Part shown: piece by piece, positions 22,213-34,140 of the stretch | Layout: every line of letters starts with the position of its first letter | Numbering within the stretch: position 1 is the first letter of the stretch | NCBI GenBank assembly: GCA_940671915.1 | Contig: CALNVZ010003426.1 | Span: 21,927,786 to 21,991,785 of the forward strand | Direction of reading: 5' to 3' | Length of the DNA stretch: 64,000 nt | DNA from: Paracentrotus lividus | Taxonomy: Eukaryota; Echinodermata; Echinoidea; Camarodonta; Echinidae | Program-made: the position numbers and the translations under genes | Notes under the pieces: model-generated | What the model saw: only the letters and a program-made list of their open reading frames with translations | What the model was told of the DNA's origin: nothing | The model's database searches: none

Positions 22213-22276
22213 AATGTCCTTCTGGCTCTGAGCATATGATATAGGCTTATAGTCTGCTGAGAGCCACAAGGTCATT
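22213..22276. repeat. Small hairpin family B, arms in reversed order
   Basis: Here the pyrimidine arm comes first: AATGTCCTTCTGGCTCTGAG, loop of about 24 bases, then CTGAGAGCCACAAGGTCATT. Sixteen or more pairs. The opposite orientation shows that the unit is dispersed, not a local tandem repeat. Confidence 0.75.
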
Positions 22277-22316
22277 AACTCATAAATTAGAGAACACTTC
22301 AAAATTTTGGTTGTTA

Positions 22317-22818
22317 GGGTGTGTTCAATGTCCAGTTTCAAATTTTATACGCCAACATGAATCATGATACAAAACACAATTACAAAACACAAACACAAAC
22401 GCAATCAGTGGTGCATCGTTCAGTGTCAAAAATTTAAAGCTGATTATATTTCCATCGTCTTTAAATTCCCCGCTCTCAAAAAACAAACATCTTCTTCTTT
22501 TTTCACTTGCACATGAAGCTTCCACTGAGAGAGCACATTTAAAGACGTTCGAAAACTCAATCCTGTTCAATGTCGCATTTCGTTGCAATCGCGATGCTCA
22601 AGGTAGTAAAATAGAAGCTGATTGTGTTTCAAAACGCATTTTTTTCGGCATTTAAATTTTCCTCCGAATCGAGATTTGAAACACGTTTACTTTTACGGCC
22701 GGGGATAGGGGACAATGAACACACACTTTGTTTCTCTTTATATCAGTGTTTTGTAATTGCGTTTAAAATCATGATTCGTGTTGGCGTATAAATTTGAAAC
22801 TGGACATTGAACATACTC
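22317..22818. mobile_element. 502 bp palindromic TIR element, copy 1
   Basis: The left arm starts GGGTGTGTTCAATGTCCAGT and the right arm ends with GGACATTGAACATACTC. The arms pair over about 80 bases, through ACGCCAACATGAATCATGAT against ATCATGATTCGTGTTGGCGT. The interior has no frame. The second copy, at 35482-35982, is in the opposite orientation: interior blocks such as GAAGCTTCCACTGAGAG and GCAATCGCGATGCTCAAG occur there reverse-complemented. Non-autonomous DNA transposon; target duplication unclear (GTTA or TAA flank on one side only). Confidence 0.9.
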
Positions 22819-24384
22819 TTCGTGAATGATATGAAAGTACACTCCTCATGTGTTTATAGCAGGTCATAGATTATGCTCTTGAAAATATGTTGTTTCGATA
22901 TATCATTAAAACCTATTTCCCTGGATCTATACCCCATGTCTTTCTTGGAATATTATACTTTGAGAACAAGAAGGGTGGAAATGTCCATGGTATTGCTAGA
23001 AGGATTTTAAATACTATGAATGAATGTGTTTCTGTCTCTCGAACTGTAACACATTTTTACTTTAAATCCGGCCAGGCCTAACATACATATGAAAGTACAC
23101 TGACTGTGTTTATATTCTAGGACCTGTTTACAGGTTCTAAAATATCTAGAATATGCTCTTGAAAATCTGTGGTTTCTATTTGATTGTGATTAAATGCTAA
23201 CGATTCCCAGGGATGTATTCACCACTTGAATGTTATAATATCCTCAGTTCGAGCAAGAAAGGCACAAACTCATATACTTTATCATATACTTAACACCTTG
23301 TTGCTTTGAACACATAACATTGATTTTCTTACAACAACAATTAAGGAGGAAATACATGTCGTTCGTGATAAAAACTCTTTTAATTGTTTATACTTCAGAG
23401 TAATTCCTGTTTGATAATACAGCAGGTCATTTTACCCTTGTTACAGCTGTGTAGATTTCCTTATTTGAAAGTATAATATGTAATTTTTTTTTCATTAAAA
23501 ACATGCACTTTTGTAAATCGTTTGAAATCCATTTGATGAGCGATAAAAGGATTTACTTGATAATAATTCCTGTTTGACACAACTATCAGGATAATTTTCT
23601 ATAGTATATGGTGAACTTTGTACATAATGTGGTTTGTGTTTCTAGTAAAAGAAGAAAACAAAAAGTTTCTGCAATAAAAGTACATTTTGAGGTGAATTGT
23701 CTATCATTCTGATGTAGATGAAAAATAACTCATACTAATGGTCGTTCGTTAAGAGCCACTCATATGTATAAATGTTTAACCTCTACTTTAGATTCTGCAA
23801 CTATTATAAAAACACAGTGCCTTTTATGGAATAATTGTAGTAGGTAAATACCTGGGATATGATGGCATATAGATAATTGTCTAGGTAAATAGATAATGTT
23901 ATATAATCTTTACTCAGTCATATTGTACTTTACAAGGGATGAATTTTACCACATAAAAACAAGATTAGAAAATAAAGCTTACACAGTAGTCCTACCACCT
24001 CTTCGAAATATACCCCTAACCTTCAATTTTACAAAAGTACAATTCTCATTTTGACCGATCCCTCATTGATTTGTTCTGTGGGTGATTGAAATTAAATTGG
24101 GGACAATGAAAGATTGCTTTTATGACATTTTGATATCAAACAGCGTGCTCACAATACCATGTTTATATATCCTGATTTTGACAATCTGTGGTGTATTCTG
24201 TGTGAGGTAAATATACAATTCACGGTGTTTGGACGGTGAGAAATCGCAACCAATATCTGTAATGGGGTCCATGGTAATAATGGATTGTAAATGATCTTCA
24301 GTTCTATAAATGATGAGATATATAATTGGAGTATATTTCATATGAATGTCAGCGAGATGTTACAGATGCATTGATACTGACTTG
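22819..24384. other. No gene seen
   Basis: AT-rich DNA. GAAAGTACACT..TGTGTTTATA.C recurs at 22830 and 23091, followed both times by ATGCTCTTGAAAAT, so a two-copy diverged duplication with a period near 270 is likely. Confidence 0.4.
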
Positions 24385-24700
24385 ATAGATAGAAAGACAA
24401 AGATAATAAGCAGAAAGAGAGAGGGGAGAGGGGAAAAATTAACGGGGAAGGAAAAATAAATGGGGATGGGATTTAGAGTGAAAGAAGGGAGAAAATGGAC
24501 AGCAGCAAAGATGGAGAGAAATGTAGATTGAAGGATTGACAACAAAAGAGAGTAATCAAGAGATTAGAAAACAATTCAGAAAGAAAGGAAGAGAGAGAAA
24601 GAGAGGGATCTATAGATGTTTACAGAGGTAAAGGAGGACAGAGAGAAAGAAAGAGAGATGGACAGATGTATATGGACAAACAAAAATAGAGGGAGGACAA
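24385..24700. repeat. Polypurine tract
   Basis: Plus strand dominated by A and G (GAGAGGGGAGAGGGG, GAAAGAAAGAGAGATGG). Low complexity. Confidence 0.8.
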
Positions 24701-24771
24701 CTAGAAAGACGGCTTTTGAAGGAAATATAATAAATGCCTAGAATTTAATTCAAAGAGAGATGTGTACAAAA

Positions 24772-25207
24772 GGCGGTGCTGCACTAGCTCGAGCTATTTC
24801 AAATAGCGCGCTATTTGTGATCCGATGAATTAGCTCGATCAGAGCAGATCCGACTTTGTGGTCAAATAGCGCACTAATTTGGAGGAAATGCAAGCCTGAG
24901 TCATCTTAGGATTTTTTTTTTAAAAACTCGAGCTGGTTTGCGGTTTTATCATGAAATAGCGCGCTATTTTGTCCGGTGCTGCACTAGCTAGAGCTAAATT
25001 TAGTTTACCTGTGCGTGTATCCACGCTAGCGGTAGTTACCAGTTGCGCAATACAAATTTTGCTTGTTTGTTCAAGGTCACGTCAGGTCATAAATGCGAAA
25101 TTCTAAAATAGCTTGAGCTAGTGCAGGACCTGTTTCTTTTTTCAGGTTTTTTCACCGATCCAACAATTAGCGCGCTATTTTTTAGCTCAAGCTAGTGCAG
25201 TAGCCCC
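24772..25207. mobile_element. MITE with AGCGCGCT motifs
   Basis: The ends GGCGGTGCTGCACTAGCT and (reversed) GGGGCTACTGCACTAGCT match at 21 of 25 positions. AAATAGCGCGCTATTT-type palindromes lie just inside each end and twice more within (24800, 24865, 24952, 25168). No frame. A second TIR pair sits inside (24976-25131). Confidence 0.85.
24976..25131. mobile_element. Nested copy of the same MITE ends
   Basis: GGTGCTGCACTAGCTAGAGC at the left and GCTTGAGCTAGTGCAGGACC at the right are a second, internal TIR pair of the 24772-25207 family. Either a related element inserted into the first, or an internal duplication of the ends. Confidence 0.65.
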
Positions 25208-26999
25208 TAAGGAAACATAGAAAGACGCGGACAAATAAACAATACAATGGGACTTATATACATTTCCTCAATCCTGCAACCAAATATATCTATTCCTACG
25301 TGCTTGCATTTCAAATTACACTTATTGTAAAATTGAAATTGATGATAATAGTGGTCTTGTTTGATTTGTGAATCCATGTAGAACCGACCCTCTATAGTGA
25401 CCAAACCAATCTCTTTGGTATCATGTTGTAAAATCTATTGAGTCATTCAGGGTTTATGGATTGATTTGTATAAAAGGATAGACTGTGGTCAGATTTATTT
25501 ATAGATAGTATTGACTCTTCTGTATAATTATATTGTGGGTTTTTACTCTAATTTTGTTATATGTATAGGTTTAAACATATACATAGTAAATACAAAGCAA
25601 ACAATATTTTAAATCATTTTTGTTTCCATTTGCAATTTGCTAGTATAGTATAAGCTACTATTTCTAAAAGTATGTTTGTGAAAGCGTATTTATCCCTTTT
25701 GGCTTCTTTCCTAGGAATAGATAACTGGATTGTCATAAAATAAAACAACTATCGGCAATAATATAAGTTTGACAAGGTAAAATACTTTTTAAACTGATGA
25801 TTGACATCTTGTACCTTATCTGACCTTTATAGATAGGTATCATGACCCATATTATCTCCTGTAGAAATAATGAAATATATTGGAAATATGAAACTGATAT
25901 CAGAAGTTCATGCCTTATACTAATCCCTTTTGTGAATCGAGCATGAAATCCCTAAAATCCTTTTAAATCCCAAATATACAAAGAATACAAACATTGTATT
26001 TCAAGCAGATCAGGTTGAAATAAAGGTTACACTTTTTTTTCAGAAACTGAGACTGGTCCTTATGAGTTATTATTATATATTATATATTATTATTATTATG
26101 AGTGTTAATCCCATTTCATAGAAAAATAGAAGCTATATTTAACTTTACAATGAAACCAAAATTAATATTCAAAGTTGAGCAATAAGTACGTTAATCTTTA
26201 TAGAGGTAGCTCTGTTCTGTCTATCATAATACCATAAACCAAGTGAACCATAAAGAAGGTGTTTAAATTAACAAAGAGATTCGTTTGTTCTCTTTTTTAA
26301 CAATTTCATTGTAAATTTATACTTGGCCTATAATTTATGCATTGCCTCAAATTTGAAAAATCTGATATATCCATGCATTGAATTTAAGTGGGGGCTCCGT
26401 CTGGAGATTGATGTAGGGGGAGCCATGGTTTAGCCGGGGTGATCAATGATCTCATAACTGGGAGGTGTCAGGATTGAAGCATATGCCCTTTGTAACGATT
26501 TCATCCTCCTTACCATATCCCTCAGATAGAAGTTCAGGCAGTGTGTCCCCTGATTACACAGTTACATTCTAATTACAATTCCCTGGTTACATTATACATG
26601 CATCTAATTTCTTTCACAACAGTCATGCTAAATAGGTCATCAAACAAAACTCACAAAATAAACAGCGATTAAAACATACATGTAAAATAAACAATAGAAT
26701 TTGATGAGATCCACGAGGAAGTAAGTTGTTGAAGTAAAGGGGCTTAACACCTTTCTTGCACTTGCTAGACAACATCATCTTTATAATGCAGAAAATGGGT
26801 TAACTGCTCCAGGAGAGTGAAAATGAGAAATATTAGAGAAATCAATCGATAAATAAACCCCAATTTGGTAGTGAGTAGGCTGAATCATATCTGATTAAGT
26901 GCAATTTGTTGTGATACGAGGAGTAATGAAAACAGACATTCAGAAACGGATGTTAGAGGGGTAGTAACCGATAATGGTTACCCACATGATGCAGAGATG
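25208..26999. other. No gene seen
   Basis: AT-rich DNA with a small TATTAT block (26076-26100). Nothing else recognised. Confidence 0.45.
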
Positions 27000-27660
27000 A
27001 GAATGAGGAGGATAGAGAGGGGAGGGGAAGGGATCAGGGAAGAGTTGGTGGAAAAGAAGAGTTGGGAAAGGCATCTCAGGACAACTAACCCTGGACAACT
27101 TCTCCTCAAAATAAGGGTTAGGCAGTAGTTTTGTTGCAGGGAGTATTCCTAGAACAGGGTGAGTAGGTTGAGGGAATATGCATGAAAGATGAAAGGAGAA
27201 AATGAAATAGAGGTAGAAAGGAAGAATTTAAAAGACAAAAAAGTCACGGAGAAAGGGCTGGAGATAATTAAAAAGATGAAGAGGAAAAAGAAATCACTAT
27301 TAAAAGGATGAACATTCATATACAATAAATTAACTGACATCAAGGGAGAGAGATAAAGAGAAAGAGAGAAAGAAGAGAGAGAAATGAGGGTGATAAAATG
27401 GGAGAAAGAAAGGGGGAAAGAAATATGAAAAAGTGAAAGATTGGAATAGAAAATGAGAGATAGAGAGACAGGTAAATGGAGAGGGAAAGAGAAAGAGAGA
27501 GGAGAAGAGAGATAAAGAAACAGGGAAAAGTGGAGTGAAAGAGAAAGAGAGGAGGAGGAGAGAGACAGAGAGACAGGGAAAAGGAGAGAGGACAGGGGGA
27601 TGAAGGCTTTGACATGAGATGGAGCAATATCCGGATTGTATGAGATACAAGAAATAGACA
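27000..27660. repeat. Polypurine tract, with GGACAACTA fragment at its edge
   Basis: About 650 bases of A/G-dominated plus strand. Its minus-strand frames (up to 198 codons of Ser/Leu/Phe/Pro) are shadows. 27078-27142 holds GGACAACTAACC and TAGTTTTGTTGCAGG, related to 172-240 and 29708-29929. Confidence 0.8.
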
Positions 27661-27749
27661 CAAAGCTCAAATTACTGAAATAGGAGGAAAAGCACCGGAA
27701 CGAATCAGTATGCATAATGAAACAGACAAAGCAACAGAAAAGCATATTT

Positions 27750-27960
27750 ACACAAGACTGTACGGTATCAAAACATGATTCAATAATTGCCCACTTTTAT
27801 AAATGCCCGTCATCGTTTCATGGCAACTCCCTCGGCGCGTGTAAACGCAATTTGCGTATTAATTCCGTGCTCTCAGCTGCCCTCTGCCCCGCTTACGGTA
27901 TAACGAGATTCGTCTACGGATCGGCTGACTCATAATACTCGAGGATAGACGATGCTTTGT
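27750..27960. promoter_or_regulatory. CpG-retaining unique patch with an X-box
   Basis: Unique-looking DNA that keeps CpGs (CCTCGGCGCGTGTAAACGC, GCTTACGGTATAACGAG, GTCTACGGATCGG) between two low-complexity zones. It contains GTTTCATGGCAAC at 27815-27827, an RFX X-box-type palindrome. A candidate enhancer, or an unrecognised exon. Confidence 0.3.
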
Positions 27961-28431
27961 GAATTTCAGATTCATTCCGTGCTTACTGAAATATGAAGGT
28001 CAAATGTAAAAGAAATTGTACAATTTTTGAGAAATTGGTGAATTAATTCATGATTTATGCTAGATTTGTGTTTGATCAGGGGGAACTTGGATTGATGAAA
28101 GAGCTAGCCAGAGAGAATACTCAGCTTTTTGATACGTTCATCTGCTGAAATACTGAAGATTCATATTCCTTGTTTTTTGTTCTGATCAAAAACTCCTACT
28201 GTATATGAAGTAGAGTATGACTTACTATATATTTCACATACTGTTGGTTGAATGCGGCAGTCTAAATAACATCGTAGTTACGTCTATCAAAACTTGAGTA
28301 AGCAATAATTGAAATCATGCAATTCTAAAGCCATTGAGCAAAAAAGCCAACAAGGCATGAATCAACCAATTTATCCAAACAGGTTGTGTTATAAATCAGC
28401 AGGATAATAGGATCAGAAATTTGTTACAAGA

Positions 28432-28778
28432 TTGCTCCCAGTCCAAAGCTTTGTATTTTGTGTTACACACAAGTATTATCCTTACCACTAGTCCCAAACA
28501 ATGTGTTTTGTGTTGTATGACAAATATTATCCTTGCCGCTAGCCCCAGGCATTGTATTTTATGTTGTATGACAAGTATTATCCTTGCCGCTAGCCCCTAG
28601 CATTGTATTTTATGTTGTATGACAAGTATTATCCTTGCCACTAGCCCCTAGCATTGTATTTTATGTTGTATGACAAGTATTATCCTTGCCACTAGCCCCT
28701 AGCATTGTATTTTATGTTGTATGACAAGTATTATCCTCGCCCCCAGTCCCAGCTATTGTATTCTGTGTTGTATCATGA
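28432..28778. repeat. 51 bp minisatellite, about seven units
   Basis: Unit starts TATTATCCTTGCCACTAGCC and ends TTGTATGACAAG. The middle four units are nearly identical and the outer ones are diverged. A period of 51 is a multiple of three, but the unit has in-frame stops (CCACTAG; CACTAG), so no protein repeat. Confidence 0.9.
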
Positions 28779-28811
28779 GCAATATCTGTCAATATGTTGA
28801 CATATTGCTCA
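28776..28811. repeat. Short hairpin at the minisatellite edge
   Basis: GAGCAATATCTGTCAATATG and TTGACATATTGCTC pair over about 14 bases. AT-rich stem abutting the last 51 bp unit. Confidence 0.5.
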
Positions 28812-29707
28812 GGCTTGATTGCATGGCTTTGTCTCTTTTGTTACGAGGGATCTCAGCCATGTAAAACCCCTGTTCCACCAACATACTTGCTCGAAATCAA
28901 ACAATAATCAACATACTTTTCATTGGCTCTATTGTCATTTTTGTGTTTTTTTTTTCAAAATGTGACTGAGGTATTGGTGAATAAGCTCTGTCAGGTCACT
29001 GGTTAGTTGCAAATGTTGAAATTCTTTTTAAAGATATTTTCACTGTGAGCTTAATGTTAAAAGGTTTCGCATTAATGTACATTTTTAATAGGGGACCTAG
29101 ACACTTTTAATTCTATTTATTTTCTATTCATTATTTTATTTATTCATCTGTTTTCTTTTTTGAGCTATTGATAATTTTCTACCATCACTTCGCAGTTAAT
29201 TTCAATATGTAGTTTTAAAGATTCTGTGTAAATTTTGTTGGATTCTGTGGTAAGTTACATTCTATCATATACCAAAACTCCAGATTGCTATAGAAATACA
29301 ATATCTTTTTCATGAGAGGCATGTCAAAGATTATGATATTACAGAACAGATTGTAGCGAGATTGAATTCTCGTTTGAATAACCATTGCCTCTAATTGGAC
29401 CTGACATGAAGAAGTCATTGGCATTCAACCATCAACTGGTCCAAAGGAATACCACCATCATGTTCATAACATGGTATGCTAAAAACTAGAATGTTGTCCA
29501 GTTCAAAATACACCTTAGCACCTATCTGCAACATTACTGCTATTGGCATCAAGCTCACCAATGTATATGAAAGGGTGTAAATGATGCGTTTCTCAAATTT
29601 TCCACATATTTTGCGGCTAATTTGCTGATTGGAAACTCATTCAGTTAAAAATATGGCAATATTGCGGTATTCTTACATAGTGTTTTATATATGAATGAGA
29701 GCCTATC
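28812..29707. other. No gene seen
   Basis: AT-rich DNA without recognisable features. Confidence 0.4.
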
Positions 29708-29929
29708 AGGACAACTACCCCCAGACTCTTACCCCCAGGATAACTACCCCCAGAAATATAATTCTTCATGCATAGAGACCTAATGGTTTTATGCATTTAC
29801 TAAGAACTGTACTATTATTATTTTATTTTTAAATAGGTTTAGGGCTAGGTGTAGTCTAGGTGTGGTGGATTTTTTGTGGGGGTTGTTGTCCAGGGGGGGG
29901 GGGTTCGTTGTCCAGGGGATTGTTGTCCT
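29708..29929. repeat. Inverted-repeat element with AGGACAAC ends
   Basis: AGGACAACTACCCCC at the left; the right end reversed reads AGGACAACAATCCCC. Each side carries the GGACAAC(T/A)ACCCCC phrase two or three times (left at 29708, 29737; right at 29889, 29907, 29921). AT-rich centre. Confidence 0.65.
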
Positions 29930-30216
29930 AGAACCGAATGTCAGTGTGCTAAATCACCAACTGATATGTGGGAATCTACTAGCCCCTTCTGACAAAATGG
30001 AATAGCCAGTTTTCCATTGAACCATGTGTTTAACTATGACTGTGTTTAATCAATTTATGACTAAATCATTCACAATAAAAGTTTATCAAGTAAACAGAAA
30101 AAGTTACATTTCTTTCTCTGTTCCTGTGAAAGATGGTGTTGCATTCAACCAGAGGCTCACCAATCTAATTATCTTTCTTCCAGGCAATTTGGTCAAAAGA
30201 TGCAGAATTATTTTTC

Positions 30217-30271
30217 CCCCTTTCTCCCCCCTCCCCCCCCTTTTTTTTTGGGGGGGGGGGGGGGAGGGGGT
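30217..30271. repeat. C-run, T9, G15 homopolymer junction
   Basis: CCCCCCCC directly followed by nine T, then fifteen G. The C and G runs can pair with the T run as loop. Confidence 0.9.
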
Positions 30272-32893
30272 GACACAAAATACACACAATAGGACTTTTG
30301 AGGTCTTTATCAAACTAAATTTGAATAAAGTTCCTTGTTTTCACCTTGAATCAAATTAGGCTGGAATATACATAACATTGTAATTCATTTACCGGTTCAT
30401 AATAGAAATAAATCAATTCTACAGGAAATGTTAGATTTCTTGCTTTATCCACATGCAAGGTTATGTGCTCACCCAACTGCTCCACATGCTTATCTACTCT
30501 GCTCCATATGAAATCTGGTTAAAAGATACAAATATGTAGAATGGTACTTATAGAGTAGATACAAGGGATTAAATATGGGATAAAGATATTGAGTATAAAA
30601 GGGAGTTGTTTGGGGAATATGCTCTCTTTAATGTTAGTGGACTCTCACTCCTTCAATGTCTGTTAGCTAAATATCATGGCAATAATATGAGCCTATAACA
30701 TTGTAGCCTGCTTGCCTGTCATATCACCATATGTACATAAGTTGTATGTTTTACAACGTTTTATTGGATATGCATAGATTATAATGATGAATCAAGTTTG
30801 TTTTAAAAACGTTATTGTTATTGTTATTATTGTGTAACTGTAAGAGTTTTTGTTTGGCTATATGAAAATGTGTCATGTGTGAATGGGGGAGTGGGGGGGG
30901 GGGAGGGGGTGGAAGGTGAGGACAGATTGGTCAGAAAATGAAAATCATTCTAATTCTGTCATCGGGCCAGGCAGTGAGACCTACAACTTATTCTGCTGTT
31001 GATCTATGACCCTAAACCTGACAAAAGAACATCTGGAATTCAATTTCAATTTCAAATAAAAATTGAAACTTTCATCAGGATAAATCAAGATATACTTTTG
31101 TATGGTGATAATAAACCCAATGACCCTCATCATATGGAGAAAACTGGAAATACAGTTTTTTGTCAAAGGGAATTTAATGTCACCCTCTTCAAATAAAAAC
31201 ATGCTTCAGATTTGCTGGCCTTATGATAAACAGCAAGAATGTGTCAAAGGGAATTTAATACCTACCCTTTCAAGTATGAATTATATTTTTTAATGCCTGG
31301 AAATTTTTATTTCTTTCTGTTTTGATTCCCTTTTTGAGTGGTTAGTTTTGAATTTCATTTATCAGATTGATTTTGAGTTGTTTATGAGAGTGGAGTATAT
31401 GTGAAGAGATTGTGGTGCCTACAACCAAACTATCCAGAACCGAGATTAGTTTGTAATGTTTTGTCTCTTACATTCCAATCTAATAACTCATAGTTTCACA
31501 GGTAATCATCCCACTGCTGAGAGCTGGGAAGATTTTAAGTGATTTATTTAATAAATTAATTATTAATAACATAGGTTTCCCTTTTCATTTTCACAGATAT
31601 CACACACAATTTCACTGACAATAACATTCAGTTATTTTTTTCACCCTTGTTATTGCCAATATTAGTTTGAATTTTCAGATATCCAAATTTTATTTCGGGT
31701 AAAAAAAATATTATTTTGCATCAAAATTTACATTTATTGGGATTTTCAAATATATTTCTTCAATTTTTATGCCAAAAATACCTACAGCAATGATAAAAGA
31801 AAATCTGTGTTTCATAAACGACCTGATTGTACTGTGAGAATGTTTTTTTATTATCAACTTCTAAACAGGTCAAATCAAAGCTCTTGAAAGAGTTGTACTT
31901 CTAGCTTAAAACATGACCTTTAAATTGTCACAAGGTTGTTATGGTAATAATCCATCTTCATCAATATAGAGTAAGAATTATTTTGACACACTTACAATTT
32001 CAACTATTTCTTTCCTAATAATACCAGACCCAATCATAGTTCCTTCAGCAACACAAAAGCCTAAATAAATGAGGTGGAAAAATAGTGAGAAATGGAAAAG
32101 AAAATTGAGGTCTGCACCGATACCTAAATCTGCCAAATTTTGACCCATAATTTGTCACTTTTTATTTGGAATCCCTTACAGGCCCAGGTCGTTTACCTGC
32201 CATTGTTGATAACATTTCAAATTAATAATCTGTCATTTCTGATTCATGTTAAAATTTAGGAATGTTCATCATCCTGCCATTTTCTTGGAATTATATTAAT
32301 TTTTGAAATTATATTTGTGATGAATTATATGTGAATGGGTTTTTCTTTGATTTATGAGGGAGATAAAATTATAGTGAGGGTGTAATAGAAAAAAAAATGA
32401 ATACAGGATTGAGGGAAGGAAAGAGTAGAAGAGGAGACAGTAGAAACAAGGATAGTGGAAACGAAGAAGTACAAACGGGGGAATCTATGTTTTAATGCAA
32501 TAAAAGGAAAGCTTCAAGATATGATAATATAATGAATTCAAATTATATGTCATGTTCATCTTGTGGAATGTATAAAGCAGTATTTTCTATAAAAAAAGTG
32601 AAGACTGTTCTTTATATATTGAAATTCTTCACTCATGAATACAGATAGTGATGAGACAAAAGACTATGAAAGACCTTTCTTTTTTTGCAAATAAAAATAT
32701 CTCACCCATACATTTAGTGAAGACACCGAATATCTTATGCTAATAACGTGAAGTCCTAGCCCTCTCAACGCCCCTTCAATTAGCCATGGGGGACAGCTTG
32801 ACAGTCTAGCATACCCACGTCCAAACTCGCAGACAAATACTCCACTTTTCCTCTCAAAAACCCTTCTTGGTAGGTGTAGAATTCCACCACACT
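30272..32893. other. No gene seen
   Basis: AT-rich DNA. G-run at 30893-30910. TGTCAAAGGGAATTTAAT occurs exactly twice (31161-31178 and 31242-31259), a short direct duplication. Confidence 0.4.
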
Positions 32894-32907
32894 GTTGCTA
32901 CGGCAAC
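32894..32907. promoter_or_regulatory. X-box (RFX-type) palindrome
   Basis: GTTGCTACGGCAAC, two mismatches from the symmetrical X-box GTTGCCATGGCAAC. It lies five bases ahead of the ATG at 32912. Confidence 0.4.
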
Positions 32908-32911
32908 AAGG

Positions 32912-33013
32912 ATGGTGGATGTTGAAGATGATGATGATGATGAGGAGGAGGTTTCTACCAGACGGACGATGACTCAACACGAGCATCTGTCTCAAATCGT
33001 TCAAATTCCTTGA
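32912..33013 (+). CDS. Possible acidic mini-ORF, unknown
   Basis: A 33-codon frame MVDVEDDDDDEEEV..., then a short STRRTMTQHEHLSQ tail. Start context AAGGATGG is favourable. The stop TGA is followed immediately by G|GTGAGA, a good donor-like site, so the region may instead be the end of a non-coding first exon or an exon read in another phase. The (GAT)n/(GAG)n core is partly a trinucleotide repeat, which can create acidic runs by chance. No family recognised. Confidence 0.15.
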   Translation: MVDVEDDDDDEEEVSTRRTMTQHEHLSQIVQIP

Positions 33014-33477
33014 GGTGAGAGACGAGGCGTCATTTTGAGAATTCCGTCACCCGAGAGTTGAGATTCTGGGAGTTGGTTGCAATATCACTATTTTCTTCTT
33101 TTTTTCAACCCTCCCTCATTTTCTTACAAATCACGTTTTGTGTCACCGGACTCTGGAAGTATAGTATTCACGCATAAACCTTTGTCAGTGATACACTAAA
33201 AAAGAAGTCTGAATTTGTGAGACTATATATTCTATGCTATAGAATATGTACTGGAAGTGATAGTTGATTCATCATGGGACCAACAAAATTAGGCCGGTAT
33301 CAAGGCTTTATGAATAATTCTCTCACATGTCCAAATAGTGTCCATTTCTACAGACTAGCCTTGTAGTAAGACTTGTTAGCAATACCACTTCCATGTCTTC
33401 CAATATCTTTGTAGGTATTCAGTTTCATCTCCTTTTACAGAGAAATGATAGCATCAGTGGTAAAACTAAAAATGGTT
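33014..33477. other. No gene seen
   Basis: Unique-looking DNA after the donor-like site at 33015. No frame of note. Confidence 0.35.
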
Positions 33478-34140
33478 AGAGGTTCACTTCAGGACAAACG
33501 TGAGTAGGAGATGGGAGGATGGAAGAGATAGAGCAAGAGAATGGCAGTAGAGATTTGAAAGAAAGAGAAGAAAGAGAAGAGAGAGAAGAGGGGAAAGGAT
33601 GGCATCAGTGATAGAAGGAGAGATGGAGCAAAGAGTTTGAAGCTCCTTGGATGGAGAGAGGTTCACTTCAGGACAAACGTAAGTGGGAGAATAGAGCGAA
33701 AGAGAGAAGAGAAAGAGCGAGAGAAAGAAGATAAAGAGTAAAAGAATAACAAGACATAGGAGAAGAGAGAGAGAAGAAGAGAACGAATGAAATCAGTGGT
33801 AGAAGGAAGGATAGAGAGAGGTTCACTTTAGGACAAACTGAGTGGGAGAAAAGAGTGAAAGAGAGAAGAGAAAGAGCGAGAGAAAGAAGATAAAGAGTAA
33901 CAGAATAACAGAAGACATAGGAGAAGAGAGAGAGAGAAGAAGAGAACGAATGAAATCAGTGGTAGAAGGAAGGATAGAGAGAGGTTCACTTTAGGACAAA
34001 CTGAGTCAGAGAAAAGAGCGAAAGAGAGAAGAGAAAGAGTGAGAGAACAAATGACATCAGTGGTAGAAGGGAAGCTAGAGAGAGAGGTTCATTTTAGGCA
34101 GACTGAGTGGGAGAAAAGAGTATGGAAGAAAAATGTGTGA
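33478..34140. repeat. Purine-rich minisatellite, ~160 bp unit, five units
   Basis: Units begin at GGTTCACTTCAGGACAAAC-like phrases: about 33481, 33660, 33820, 33983 and 34086. Each continues in GAGAAAGAGCGAGAG-type purine sequence and ends ATGAAATCAGTGGTAGAAGG. Units three and four are nearly identical. Confidence 0.9.

Noticed and set aside
27149..27745. 198-codon minus-strand Ser/Leu/Phe/Pro-rich frame
   Set aside because: Complement of the polypurine tract. Three overlapping phases are open, and composition follows the repeat.
28432..28778. CRISPR-like array of 51 bp units
   Set aside because: The units are contiguous tandem repeats without unique spacers, and the DNA is clearly eukaryotic.
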